A program made the translations under genes and the position numbers. From contig NZ_LT992558.1 in NCBI RefSeq assembly GCF_900258435.1, forward strand, positions 72,035 to 136,034: 64,000 nucleotides of DNA, written 5' to 3'. This DNA is from Carnobacterium divergens. GTDB taxonomy: Bacteria; Bacillota; Bacilli; Lactobacillales; Carnobacteriaceae. Under the pieces are notes generated by a model. That model was not told where the DNA came from. It searched no databases and saw only the letters and a list, made by a program, of their open reading frames with translations. Positions 45,377 through 53,998 of the stretch are shown in pieces; the stretch's first letter is position 1, and each line of letters starts with the position of its first letter.

Positions 45377-46441
45377 ATGATAACAAATCAAGCAAAAATC
45401 GACCTCTATTACCAAATGCTCCTTGAAAAAAATTCAACCTTCGAAGGTGTCTTTTACGCAGGAATCAAAACCACCGGCATTTTTTGTCGCCCTACTTGTC
45501 CCGCGCGAAAACCTAAGAAAGAAAACTGTGAATTTTTCGAAACTGCCAAAGAGGCAATCTTAGCTTCTTATCGCCCTTGCAAAAGATGCTCGCCTCTTTC
45601 AAATCCAAGTCACTTATCTCCTGAAGTAAAGAAATTGGTTCACGCAATTGAAGAAAATCCAGAACGAAAATGGACAGATAGAGATTTTGATGCGCTTTCT
45701 ATCAGTGCAAACACTGCTCGCAGACAATTTAAAAAGCAATTTGGCATGACCTTTATTGAATATGCTCGTTCAAGAAGGTTAGGGTTTGCTTTTGAACATA
45801 TTCGTAAAGGAACCTCCTTTATCGACGCACAACTTAATACTGGTTACGAATCAAGCAATGGCTTTCGAGACGCCTTCACACGAACAATGGGCACCGTTCC
45901 AACCAAATCTGCTGATCTTAAATTGCTCACTGCTCATTGGATTGAAACACCTCTTGGATCGATGCTAGCAATCGCTGATGAAAATGCGCTTTATTTGTTG
46001 GAATTTGTTGACCGTAGGGGCTTGGAAACTGAAATTGAAACATTACGAAAACGAGCACATGCTGCTATTATTCCAGGAGCCAATTCCATTATCCAACAGA
46101 TTTCCTCCGATTTAACCAACTATTTCAATGGCACACTAACCCAATTTACGACTCCCATCCACTACCTAGGATCTGATTTTCAAAAAAGTGTTTGGGACGA
46201 ACTTCAAAAAATACCAGCTGGCACGACTCTTTCCTATAAAGAACTTGCCGAAAAAATAAACAATCCAAAAGGCTACCGTGCCGTTGCCCGTGCAAATGGT
46301 GCAAATCAGCTTTCTTTAATCGTTCCTTGTCACCGCGTTATCAATACAAATGGCGCTTTAGGAGGATATGGTGGAGGCGTAGATCGTAAGGAATGGTTAT
46401 TAAAACATGAAATAAAACACTACAACAGAAAAAGCAACTAG
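45377..46441 (+). CDS. ada: Ada-type bifunctional DNA repair methyltransferase and transcription activator
   Basis: A 354-residue protein joining three parts. The N-terminal zinc domain has four Cys (Cys37, Cys41, Cys68, Cys71) in GIFCRPTCPAR and RPCKRC and takes methyl groups from phosphotriesters. An AraC-type helix-turn-helix follows (about 95-185). The C-terminal O6-methylguanine transferase has acceptor Cys318 in VPCHRVI. So both DNA-repair and gene-activation functions are present. The length is normal for Ada. Monocistronic; the promoter has TATACT about 35 bases before the start. Confidence 0.95.
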   Translation: MITNQAKIDLYYQMLLEKNSTFEGVFYAGIKTTGIFCRPTCPARKPKKENCEFFETAKEAILASYRPCKRCSPLSNPSHLSPEVKKLVHAIEENPERKWTDRDFDALSISANTARRQFKKQFGMTFIEYARSRRLGFAFEHIRKGTSFIDAQLNTGYESSNGFRDAFTRTMGTVPTKSADLKLLTAHWIETPLGSMLAIADENALYLLEFVDRRGLETEIETLRKRAHAAIIPGANSIIQQISSDLTNYFNGTLTQFTTPIHYLGSDFQKSVWDELQKIPAGTTLSYKELAEKINNPKGYRAVARANGANQLSLIVPCHRVINTNGALGGYGGGVDRKEWLLKHEIKHYNRKSN

Positions 46442-46461
46442 GAAAAATTCCCAGTTGCTTC
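46432..46461. terminator. Terminator between ada and nhaC
   Basis: AAGCAACTAGG pairs with CCCAGTTGCTT around a short A/T loop, with T-rich flanks. Confidence 0.7.
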
Positions 46462-46464
46462 TTC

Positions 46465-47826
46465 TTATTTTTCAGATTTTTTCATAAATCCAACCAAAAC
46501 GGTAAATAAAGGGGTCAAATAACAGAAAAACGCAAAAGGTAAATACTGCAACGTACCAATTCCAAGCGTCCCTGCAATAAATACACCACTTACCCCCCAT
46601 GGAATTAGTGGATTGAAGGTTGCTCCCGCATCTGACAAGGTTCTAGATAGATACTTATCAGGTAAATCAATTTTACGATAATTCTCTTTATAAGCCTTAC
46701 CTGGCAAAATAATAGAGAGATATTGTTCGCCAATCAATAAATTGACTCCAATTGAACTTAAAGCCGTCATTAAAATCAAACGCCCTTTTGTCTTCATCAA
46801 ATCCTCTACCTGTTGCAAAATCGTTTCTATAATACGCAATTTCACTAACAGTCCACCTAGCGACAAAGCTAAAATAATCAATGAAACCGACCACATCATG
46901 CTTTGCATCCCACCACGAGTCAATAGCGTATCAACATTTTCAACCCCTGTTTTCGATACAAATCCATCTTGAATCCAAGAACCCACAGAAGCAATTGTTG
47001 TCGCTGGATGATAAATGTAGCGCACCACAATGGATAGCACAATGCTCGTTAAAAGAGTAGGAATCGCAGGCACTTTACGCCATGCAGCAATAAATAAAAT
47101 TAAAACAGGAAGTAACGTAATTGGAGAAATCGTATAAAACTGATGCAGCGTATCTGTAATAACTTGTAAATCATCACCAGCTGCACCTTTTACTGGATGA
47201 AAACCAAGAGAAATAAACGCGATAAGAGAAAGAACGAAGGCTGGAAAAACCGTCCACAACTCATTTTTAATATGCTCAAATAGATCAACTTCAGCAATTG
47301 CTGCGGAAAGATTTGCTGTATCCGATAAAGGAGAAATACTGTTCCCTAGAAAAGCTCCGGAAACAATTGCTCCAGTTGTAATCGCTGGATTAAATCCCAT
47401 GATTTGTCCCATTCCAAAAAAGGCAATTCCCACTGTTGAAATCGTCGTAAAGGAACTTCCTACCGTTGCACCAACAACTCCACAAATAATAAAAACTGTT
47501 GGCAAAAAGAATTTAACAGACAAGACGCTAAATCCATACACCATAATCGTGGGAATCGTTCCTGCAGCAATCCAAACACTGATTAACGCACCAATCAAAA
47601 TGAAAATAATAATCGGAACCAAACCTGGCGTAATCCCTTCCTGAATGCCCTCATGAATTGTCTTCCAAGATACTTCTTTCACTGCAGCAAATAAAATGAC
47701 CAATGCTAAGGCAAATAAAATCGCCACATGAGCCGGCAGTTTAAAGCCAATAATACAAGTTCCAATCATTGCTAATAAAACAACTAAAAGAAACATTGCT
47801 TCTTTAATCGTTACATCTTTCTTCAT
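46465..47826 (-). CDS. nhaC: NhaC family Na+/H+ antiporter
   Basis: A 453-residue protein with about eleven to twelve TM helices. The start is ATG 47826 after AGAGGAAG; an in-frame GTG at 47859 has no ribosome site. Family features are GAIVSGAFLGNSISPLSDTANLSAA and the late RTLSDAGATFNPLIPWGVSG block. It exchanges Na+ for H+ across the membrane. It is the last gene of the tyrP-tdcA-kinase-nhaC set, where it would balance cytoplasmic pH with tyramine production. Also found in enterococcal tyramine clusters. The kinase gene ends about 40 bases before its start. Confidence 0.92.
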   Translation of the reverse strand: MKKDVTIKEAMFLLVVLLAMIGTCIIGFKLPAHVAILFALALVILFAAVKEVSWKTIHEGIQEGITPGLVPIIIFILIGALISVWIAAGTIPTIMVYGFSVLSVKFFLPTVFIICGVVGATVGSSFTTISTVGIAFFGMGQIMGFNPAITTGAIVSGAFLGNSISPLSDTANLSAAIAEVDLFEHIKNELWTVFPAFVLSLIAFISLGFHPVKGAAGDDLQVITDTLHQFYTISPITLLPVLILFIAAWRKVPAIPTLLTSIVLSIVVRYIYHPATTIASVGSWIQDGFVSKTGVENVDTLLTRGGMQSMMWSVSLIILALSLGGLLVKLRIIETILQQVEDLMKTKGRLILMTALSSIGVNLLIGEQYLSIILPGKAYKENYRKIDLPDKYLSRTLSDAGATFNPLIPWGVSGVFIAGTLGIGTLQYLPFAFFCYLTPLFTVLVGFMKKSEK

Positions 47827-47867
47827 CTTTTGCGCTTCCTCTCTTCTCTTTTCCTTCACCTAATCCA

Positions 47868-48674
47868 TTAACGTCTTGAGTACGCTCCATGCCACACAGG
47901 ACCAATAAATTGGTTTAAAGCAAACCCTTCTTCAATGCCACAATAAACAAAGTCTTTGGCTTTTATCACAGCCTCTTTTGCAGACAAGTCATTGGCTAAA
48001 CCAGCAGTTACAGCAGCTGCAAAGGTACAGCCTGCACCATGGTTGTGATTTCCTTCAATTTTAGGTGATTTTAGTAGCATAAATTCTTCCCCATCATAAA
48101 ACAAATCAATCGCTTCTTGACTAGTTAACCCTTTTCCGCCCTTAATGACAACATTTTTGGCTCCTAAAGCAATAATTTTAGCGGCAGCCACTTTCATATC
48201 TTCCACTGTTTCAAGTGGGTCCATTTCTGCTAACTGACTGGCTTCAAATAAATTTGGCGTTGTAATGGTTGCTTTTGGAATCAATAATTGACGCATACTG
48301 CTAACATTTTCAGGCTGTAAAACCTCTGTTTCACCTTTACAAACCATTACTGGATCAATCACGATTTGTTCAATTGCACCTGTTTCTAACATTTGACTCA
48401 CCTGTTCAATGGTTTCAACTGTTCCAAGCATACCTGTTTTCATCGCTTTAAATGGCCCACACGCTAATGCCGTTGCCAATTCTTTTTCAATAATTGATTC
48501 TGCGATTGGAAAAACGTCATGATGCCAAAAATTCGCTGGGTCCATTGTCACAATCGATGTAACCACACTAATACCGTAAGTGCCATATTCTTCAAATGTT
48601 TTTAAGTCCGCTTGTAAGCCTGCTCCGCCACTTGTGTCAGAACCTGCAACTGTCAATACTCTTTGAATTTCCAT
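47868..48674 (-). CDS. Pyridoxine/hydroxymethylpyrimidine kinase (ThiD/PdxK type)
   Basis: A 268-residue ribokinase-fold kinase. It begins RVLTVAGSDTSGGAGLQADLKTF, has VIDPVMVCKGE and VIKGGKGL, and carries the GNHNHGAGCTFAAAVTAGLA block with the catalytic region. Firmicute enzymes of this type phosphorylate HMP (thiamine) and also pyridoxine/pyridoxal. It lies in the same direction as tdcA, 200 bases downstream, and just before nhaC. TdcA needs PLP, so a B6-salvage role here is attractive but not shown by sequence. Start ATG 48674 with GGGG upstream. Confidence 0.85.
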   Translation of the reverse strand: MEIQRVLTVAGSDTSGGAGLQADLKTFEEYGTYGISVVTSIVTMDPANFWHHDVFPIAESIIEKELATALACGPFKAMKTGMLGTVETIEQVSQMLETGAIEQIVIDPVMVCKGETEVLQPENVSSMRQLLIPKATITTPNLFEASQLAEMDPLETVEDMKVAAAKIIALGAKNVVIKGGKGLTSQEAIDLFYDGEEFMLLKSPKIEGNHNHGAGCTFAAAVTAGLANDLSAKEAVIKAKDFVYCGIEEGFALNQFIGPVWHGAYSRR

Positions 48675-48710
48675 CTAATCCCCATCTTTCCTCCAAATTT
48701 AGTTGCTTGT

Positions 48711-48728
48711 TATACAAAGAAATGTATA
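48711..48728. repeat. Inverted repeat before the B6/HMP kinase gene
   Basis: TATACA-N6-TGTATA, 37 bases upstream of the kinase start. It overlaps a possible minus-strand -10 (TATACA), so it may be an operator. Confidence 0.35.
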
Positions 48729-48874
48729 GCAGAATGCGCTCCACTATACATTACTGTAAACCAGCCTTCGCTATTTTCCTTGCGTAGACAGTAGTTCTAT
48801 TCAGAAAATCCAAGCCAACTTGGAATCAGTTGAATACCGATTTCAAGTCAGCTAAGACTTACATTTTCGTTCAA

Positions 48875-50737
48875 TTAGTTTTCTTCAGCATAGATTGCTT
48901 CTAATTTACTTTGAATTGCGGCTTCAATTTTAGCTGCATATTCGTCAAATACTTCTTTATCATTCATATATGGTGACATTGCAGAAGCACGTAAGATGGT
49001 TACTTTGTCAGCACGTTCCCATTCTTTACGTGAGAAACCTAAGCCATTTACAAATTCAAATGGGCTGTGGCCATATTCTTCAATCGCAAAGTCAGTATGT
49101 GAAGTGATAAATTCATTGTTGTATAAACCACCTTTTGCATATGAAGCATAATCATAGAAATCATGGTTTAATTTGTTCATTTTCACTAAGTCAGTGTTGC
49201 CTTTTTCGTTGAATACATAATCTACCATGTTGAAATCTGGTTTTGTTAATGCATGCAATTCAATTGTTTTATCGCCAACTTTAAATTCTTTGCCGTCGAT
49301 AAAGTGATAGAAGTGATATGCTCCTTCAATGCTTGCGCCCATTAATTTACCGTAACCAGTTACGTTTAATGGCAATACTTTGTGTGCAGTCCATACAGCA
49401 GCTGCAGTTGCGCCGGCTTTTGAACCTTCAAGAATATATGCACCTAATAATGCTGGAATATCCGCACCTTTTTCAAATACATATGTTGCAAAGTAAGAAA
49501 TAACGTCACGCATGCGGATATCTTTAATGACTACGCCACCTGCAGAGTAAGGGATATAACCCATTTTATGAGGGTCGATTGTAACAGATTCAGCTAAGCT
49601 GATTGCTTTGAATGATTCATAAACTTCTCTTGTTAACCAATCATTTTTTTCCATGAAGATGCCGTTTTTAGCGTAAACAGCTTCGATTTGATCCCATTCA
49701 ATAAATTCATCGTTTTCATCTAAGAAGATTGAACGTCCATAACCACCGTATGCAGCATCAACGTGTACGTAGAAGTAAATGCCTTCTTTAGCTAATTTTT
49801 CACGTAACGCAATGATTTGGTCGATACGATCGATTTGACCTTCTTCAGTTGAACCAACAACACCTACTACTCCAAGAGTTGGAATACCTTGTGCAGCTAA
49901 ATCACGAATTTGTGCTTCTAATTTATCAATATCCATACGGTATTCACTGTTTACTTCACCAGCGATCACTTGGTCTAAACCAATACCGATAATATCAGCA
50001 GCTTTTAACCATGAATAATGTTTTGTTTGTGGCACAATCCATTTACCTAATTTTTCTAAGTTTTTACCACTACGCGCTGAACGTGCTTTAATTTCGTCAA
50101 ATTGGTCTTGAAGTTGGTCTAAAATGTTTAGAACTTCTTCAGTAGACATATTTAATAATTCCCATTCAGATTTACCCGCAACCATTTCTGGTGCTACTTC
50201 TTGGATAGCAAATGGCAATGATTTCATGTTACGTGCATACCATAAGCCTTCTAAGTTAGCGATTGAACCATCAGCTGCGATGTGTCCCCAACCATTTTTA
50301 TAGCCCATCAATGTTGCAAATTCCATTCCGACTTCTTCTTCCATTTGAGAAGTTGCTGGAGATGATTCGTAAGCCACGTTGTTGCCGTTCCAAAGCATTG
50401 CAGTTGTATAAGCAATAATGGCTGGCATTAGTGTTTCAGAGTTCATATGGCCCCAGAAACGACCTGCTGAGTGCCATGGAAGTGATTCAGTACGTAAACG
50501 TGAAGACAATACGTTAAATACGCTTCTCATGTTGTCTGCTGTTGCTTGGAATTCTTTTGAACTTCTGTCTTGTGGAGTAATTACTGGTAAATCTTGAGGC
50601 ATGTAGTTTTGTCTCCAACCAACGTGTTCGTCGATCATTTTGTTTAAAATTTCTTTGAATAAATCAACGTTTTCGCCTTTGTCGCCAAGGAATAAAGCTT
50701 TTAAATTAGTATCATCTGTATTAAATGTGTTTTTCAT
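48875..50737 (-). CDS. tdcA: Tyrosine decarboxylase
   Basis: Group II PLP-dependent decarboxylase converting tyrosine to tyramine and CO2. It is 620 residues from ATG 50737, the usual length in enterococci; that ATG follows AGGAGGA, while an in-frame ATG at 50773 lacks one. The PLP lysine is Lys391 in [16 protein letters not shown], and [10 protein letters not shown] holds the conserved Asp. [16 protein letters not shown] and [13 protein letters not shown] are further family blocks. Here tyrP lies upstream of tdcA, the reverse of the enterococcal order. The gene follows a strong intercistronic hairpin and is likely transcribed from the tyrP promoter at 52488. Confidence 0.96.
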   Translation of the reverse strand: MKNTFNTDDTNLKALFLGDKGENVDLFKEILNKMIDEHVGWRQNYMPQDLPVITPQDRSSKEFQATADNMRSVFNVLSSRLRTESLPWHSAGRFWGHMNSETLMPAIIAYTTAMLWNGNNVAYESSPATSQMEEEVGMEFATLMGYKNGWGHIAADGSIANLEGLWYARNMKSLPFAIQEVAPEMVAGKSEWELLNMSTEEVLNILDQLQDQFDEIKARSARSGKNLEKLGKWIVPQTKHYSWLKAADIIGIGLDQVIAGEVNSEYRMDIDKLEAQIRDLAAQGIPTLGVVGVVGSTEEGQIDRIDQIIALREKLAKEGIYFYVHVDAAYGGYGRSIFLDENDEFIEWDQIEAVYAKNGIFMEKNDWLTREVYESFKAISLAESVTIDPHKMGYIPYSAGGVVIKDIRMRDVISYFATYVFEKGADIPALLGAYILEGSKAGATAAAVWTAHKVLPLNVTGYGKLMGASIEGAYHFYHFIDGKEFKVGDKTIELHALTKPDFNMVDYVFNEKGNTDLVKMNKLNHDFYDYASYAKGGLYNNEFITSHTDFAIEEYGHSPFEFVNGLGFSRKEWERADKVTILRASAMSPYMNDKEVFDEYAAKIEAAIQSKLEAIYAEEN

Positions 50738-50770
50738 GATGTGTTCCTCCTGTAAAGTTGTTTTTAAGTG

Positions 50771-50806
50771 CAAGCAAGGACATTTGTATAGGATGTCAGG
50801 TGCTTG
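50771..50806 (-). other. Hairpin between tyrP and tdcA
   Basis: On the minus strand CAAGCA...GACAT pairs with ATGTC...TGCTTG. No T run follows, so it is not a terminator and may be an mRNA stability or processing site. Confidence 0.6.
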
Positions 50807-50821
50807 TTACTTTTTTATTGA

Positions 50822-52231
50822 TTAATCTTGTTTTTTCCATTCTGGTTTTTTAAATTTGAAGATTAGTAACGCAATCACTACCATAATCACCGTTGCTGCT
50901 ACTTGATAGATAATGTAACCGATATGACCACTTTCAGAAATTGAAGATGGTGGAATCAAACTTACTAGAATTGTTACGATAACACTTAAGATTGAAAGTC
51001 CTGCAACAAACCACATTAAGCCATTGCCTTTACTTCCTAATCTAAATGGACGTTCTACTTCTGGCATTTTGTAACGTAATTTAATTGCTGAAATGGCAAT
51101 CAATAGATAAACGATGCAATAAAGAATCGTTGTTGTAATCGTAATAATTAAGAACGCTGCACTAATATCTGGAATCACTACATATAAGAAAGATACAAGA
51201 GAGATGACGATTGCTTGGATCATGACAAATGTAATTGGAATTCCTTTAGCATTACGTTTTTGGAAGAATGGAGGAAGATTTCCTTCATCTGCCACTTTAA
51301 TCATCGATTTACTTGGGCCTAAGACCCATGCACTTAATTGAACCAATACCCCAACTAAAATCATTAGTGAAATAATGTTATTGAAAATTGATGGAATCCC
51401 TAAGTCTTGCGTCATAATTACAAATGGTTGTGTAATATTTGCTAATTCCATTTTTCCTGCTGGTACGCTATCTGCCACACTTAAACCTGCTACTAAGTTG
51501 AAAACAACTAATAATAGAACAGATGCGATTACTGCGATTGGATAGTTGCGTTTTGGATTGTCGATATTATTTGCATGAACCGAAGAAATTTCAACCCCTG
51601 CAAAGATAAAGATAATTCCTGTTAAAGTTGGTAAGCTTCCTAAATCACTGAAATCAGGTAATAATTTACCAGCTTCAAAATGACCTAAATAGCTATCTGC
51701 ATTAATTCCGTGTTTTGCCATATAGAGTACGCCTAGAATCACTAGTGCTAAGAATGGGATATAAACACCGATAATTGCACCCCAGTCACCTGCGATTTTA
51801 ACCATGTCAAATTTCAAGTTCAATAACGTAATTCCCCAATAAGAAATTAAAATCATCACGAAGATGAAAATATTGTTTGTACCAAGTTCTGGACGGTTAA
51901 TAACATAACCTAGTAATACGCCGACTGTTGAAGCAACCATTACCATTCCAAAGAACATTTGCACCCATAGTAACCAAGAAGTAACAAAACCCCATTTTTC
52001 GCCAAGTGCGTTACGCACCCAAACTTGAGGACCTCCTTCTTCTGGCCAACCCGTTGATAATTCAGCTGACATTAACGCAATTGGTAATGCGAAGACACAG
52101 GCTGCTAATAACATATAGAAGATTTGCGACCATCCTGTTGAAGCTAACGTTGGTACACTACGAACCGTTCCAAAGAAAGCCATTGTAATTCCAATTAAAC
52201 CAAATAATGATAATTTTTTAGATTTTCCCAT
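50822..52231 (-). CDS. tyrP: Tyrosine/tyramine antiporter (APC family)
   Basis: A 469-residue transporter of the APC superfamily with about twelve TM helices. The N-terminal LFGLIGITMAFFGTVRS and the GWPEEGGPQVWVRNALG segment are typical of the amino acid/amine exchangers of the GadC group. The role is set by the neighbouring decarboxylase: uptake of tyrosine against tyramine export, which yields a proton-motive force. It is the first gene of the operon, with a leader of about 250 bases from the promoter at 52488. GGAGTGG ribosome site. Confidence 0.93.
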   Translation of the reverse strand: MGKSKKLSLFGLIGITMAFFGTVRSVPTLASTGWSQIFYMLLAACVFALPIALMSAELSTGWPEEGGPQVWVRNALGEKWGFVTSWLLWVQMFFGMVMVASTVGVLLGYVINRPELGTNNIFIFVMILISYWGITLLNLKFDMVKIAGDWGAIIGVYIPFLALVILGVLYMAKHGINADSYLGHFEAGKLLPDFSDLGSLPTLTGIIFIFAGVEISSVHANNIDNPKRNYPIAVIASVLLLVVFNLVAGLSVADSVPAGKMELANITQPFVIMTQDLGIPSIFNNIISLMILVGVLVQLSAWVLGPSKSMIKVADEGNLPPFFQKRNAKGIPITFVMIQAIVISLVSFLYVVIPDISAAFLIITITTTILYCIVYLLIAISAIKLRYKMPEVERPFRLGSKGNGLMWFVAGLSILSVIVTILVSLIPPSSISESGHIGYIIYQVAATVIMVVIALLIFKFKKPEWKKQD

Positions 52232-52487
52232 AATAGCTTTACCACTCCTTTTTTAGTTTAGGAGTTTTCTGAGGTAATTGACTAATTGATAGCGCTGATG
52301 AAAATTCAATTAGTATCTTAAGTCAAAAAACTTCTATTAAATGCTGTTATCGATTTATTTCACAATTCAAAAAAACAAATAAACTAATGTTTCAATAACT
52401 TTATATAGTGATTTATGCATTATAAATTTGATTTTCAAATTCCAAATAAAACCGATAAACAAATGCTAACTTGTTAATACATGCGTT

Positions 52488-52516
52488 AGTTTAGTCCTCA
52501 AAAATAAGTTTGTCAA
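52488..52516 (-). promoter_or_regulatory. tyrP-tdcA promoter
   Basis: On the minus strand TTGACA (52511-52516), a 17-base spacer and TAAACT (52488-52493). The leader to the tyrP start is about 250 bases. No riboswitch or T-box is recognised in it. Confidence 0.75.
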
Positions 52517-52580
52517 CACGCTTAAAACCCTTTAAATTAAAAGAAAATTAGACTTTCAACAATTTCTTTGTTAGGGGTTT

Positions 52581-52641
52581 TCGTTAAAGCTTCACCTCGT
52601 TAACGCATTAAAGAAAAGGCGTGTAAAAGTGTTTTTAACGA
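52581..52641. promoter_or_regulatory. Repeated TCGTTAA motif upstream of the tyrP promoter
   Basis: TCGTTAAA at 52581-52588, the palindromic TCGTTAACG at 52597-52605 and the inverted TTTAACGA at 52634-52641. They lie 65-125 bases upstream of the -35 and may be regulator sites. The rest of the 843-base gap 52232-53074 holds the leader, the promoter and the candidate minus-strand RNA. Confidence 0.45.
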
Positions 52642-52729
52642 TATTTTTTATACATTTTTATTTAATTATACATAATTTTATCCACTCGGTTTAAAAATAA
52701 AGAAAACAACTTAAAGATAATTTTTTCAC

Positions 52730-52771
52730 AAAAAAAGCTCTATTAAAGACTTTTCGAGTCCACAATAGAGA
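52730..52771 (-). terminator. Terminator of a candidate small transcript
   Basis: On the minus strand CTCTATT pairs with AATAGAG with an inner GACT/AGTC pair, followed by TTTTTT. It sits 7 bases after the stop of the ORF at 52778. Confidence 0.75.
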
Positions 52772-52777
52772 AAAACA

Positions 52778-52969
52778 TTACCTTGCGATTACGATTAAAA
52801 TGATAACGAATTCGACATACAAAAAATTTATACAAAAAAACTCCTTCCATTTTTCTCTAACAAAAAAATAACGCACTTCAATATTGTCCTTATTCTTCCT
52901 AGTAACATGAAAAATAAAAAAGCTTAAAATGAGAAAACAACCTTTTTTACTCATTTTATTTCTCATCAT
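52778..52969 (-). ncRNA. Candidate small RNA or small-protein transcript
   Basis: A 63-codon ORF ends directly before a strong terminator (52730-52771). A promoter TTGATT-N16-TATTTT with extended TG (52989-53016) places the start near 52982, giving a transcript of about 250 bases. The peptide is hydrophobic and has a weak or no ribosome site, so the transcript may act as an RNA instead. It lies between the TrpR-like gene and the tyramine operon, both of which have their own signals. No homologue is known to me. Confidence 0.35.
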
Positions 52970-53030
52970 TTTTTTAGTATTTTTTATTAAAATAACACTT
53001 TGTTTTTTTGAATCAACCTGTATTCAACAA

Positions 53031-53070
53031 AAAAAAGCCTTAACTAAGTTCGAAAACTAGTCACAGGCTT
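53031..53070 (-). terminator. Terminator of the TrpR-like gene
   Basis: On the minus strand AAGCCT...AGTT pairs with AACT...AGGCTT, followed by TTTTT. Confidence 0.75.
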
Positions 53071-53074
53071 ACTT

Positions 53075-53398
53075 TTACTCTTCATTATTATTTGTTTGAT
53101 CATTCTTTTCCAATTCAATTCGTTTAAACAACATGTCGTAAGAATTGTTCCCATCAAAAAGCGAACGTTTCACTCGAGCAATCGTTGCCGTACTTGCATG
53201 AGTCTCTTTTTCAATAACACTGTATGTCTTCTTTTCATGTAGCATTTTTGCAACTTGATAGCGTTGTACCATCGTTTTAATCTCATTTAATGTTAGTAAG
53301 TCATCAAAAAAAGCAAAGCATTCTTCTTTTGATTCCAATGCTAAAATACCATCAAAAAATTCATCTAGCATTTGATCGCGTATTTTATCTATCTGCAA
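53075..53398 (-). CDS. YerC/YecD family TrpR-related protein
   Basis: A 107-residue regulator with the Trp-repressor-like fold. It has LDEFFDGILALESKEECFAFFDDLLTLNEI, the MVQRYQVAKMLHEKKTYSVIEKETHASTATIARVKRSL helix-turn-helix part, and a final NSYDMLFKRIEL. I start at TTG 53398 after AAAGGGG; GTG 53416 is an alternative. It sits between the tyramine operon and tyrS, and could be a regulator of either, but this is by position only. Family members in Bacillus lie elsewhere and have no established target. Confidence 0.85.
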   Translation of the reverse strand: MQIDKIRDQMLDEFFDGILALESKEECFAFFDDLLTLNEIKTMVQRYQVAKMLHEKKTYSVIEKETHASTATIARVKRSLFDGNNSYDMLFKRIELEKNDQTNNNEE

Positions 53399-53657
53399 AA
53401 TCAAAACCCCTTTCACAAACTTATCTTGATTCCTTTTTTAATAGTATGCTCTTGGCTGATTATATCAAATTATTCACTAAAAGTCATGAAGTTATGTGAA
53501 GGAAAGTAAAATGAAATCCTTCTTTAAAACAACTTTAGCAGAAATCACTTTTATTACGTAAAAATAAAAAAGAATTTTAAAAAAAAGAATATGCTTATTT
53601 TAATCTGTTTTCATTTCATTTTCATGCTCACATTTTTACTATTTTACAATTTGCTTG

Positions 53658-53686
53658 TTGACAAAGTTTTTTTCTTGGACTATACT
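53658..53686 (+). promoter_or_regulatory. tyrS promoter
   Basis: TTGACA (53658-53663), a 17-base spacer and TATACT (53681-53686). It drives the T-box leader. Confidence 0.9.
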
Positions 53687-53692
53687 TTGGTC

Positions 53693-53965
53693 AATCTCAT
53701 AAATAACTTACTTTGAAAGAGCGCAGTAGCATGTTATCCCTGTTTATAGAGAGCTAGAGGTCGGTGAAATCTAGCACAAATAACTTTTGCGAAATACACT
53801 CTGGAGTTTCTTGACTAACCTCAAGCGTTTTACAAACGTTATCTAGTAAATGAGTGACATTTACAACTTGGCTTTTGGGTTGTTTATGTAATTTGGGTGG
53901 TAACACGGTTAATTCGTCCCTATTAAACTGAAACTTTATGTTTTGGTTTGGTAGGGACTTTTTTA
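53693..53965 (+). promoter_or_regulatory. Tyrosine T-box leader of tyrS
   Basis: A T-box riboswitch that senses uncharged tRNA-Tyr and controls transcription of tyrS. The Stem I region carries an AGAGAG-type element and the specifier codon candidate TAC (53795-53797), which is a Tyr codon. The T-box sequence GGGTGGTAACACGG is at 53894-53908, close to the AGGGTGGNACCGCG consensus. The terminator pairs GTCCCTA (53916) with TAGGGAC and is followed by TTTTT up to 53964. The alternative antiterminator would use the GGTAACAC bulge. Confidence 0.9.
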
Positions 53966-53998
53966 TATTTCTAACTAATTTGAAGGAGTGAAGAACAC

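Noticed and set aside
52232-52487. T-box or other riboswitch in the tyrP leader
   Set aside because: No GGGTGGNACC-type element or terminator pair was found in this stretch, on the strand of tyrP. The only T-box here belongs to tyrS.
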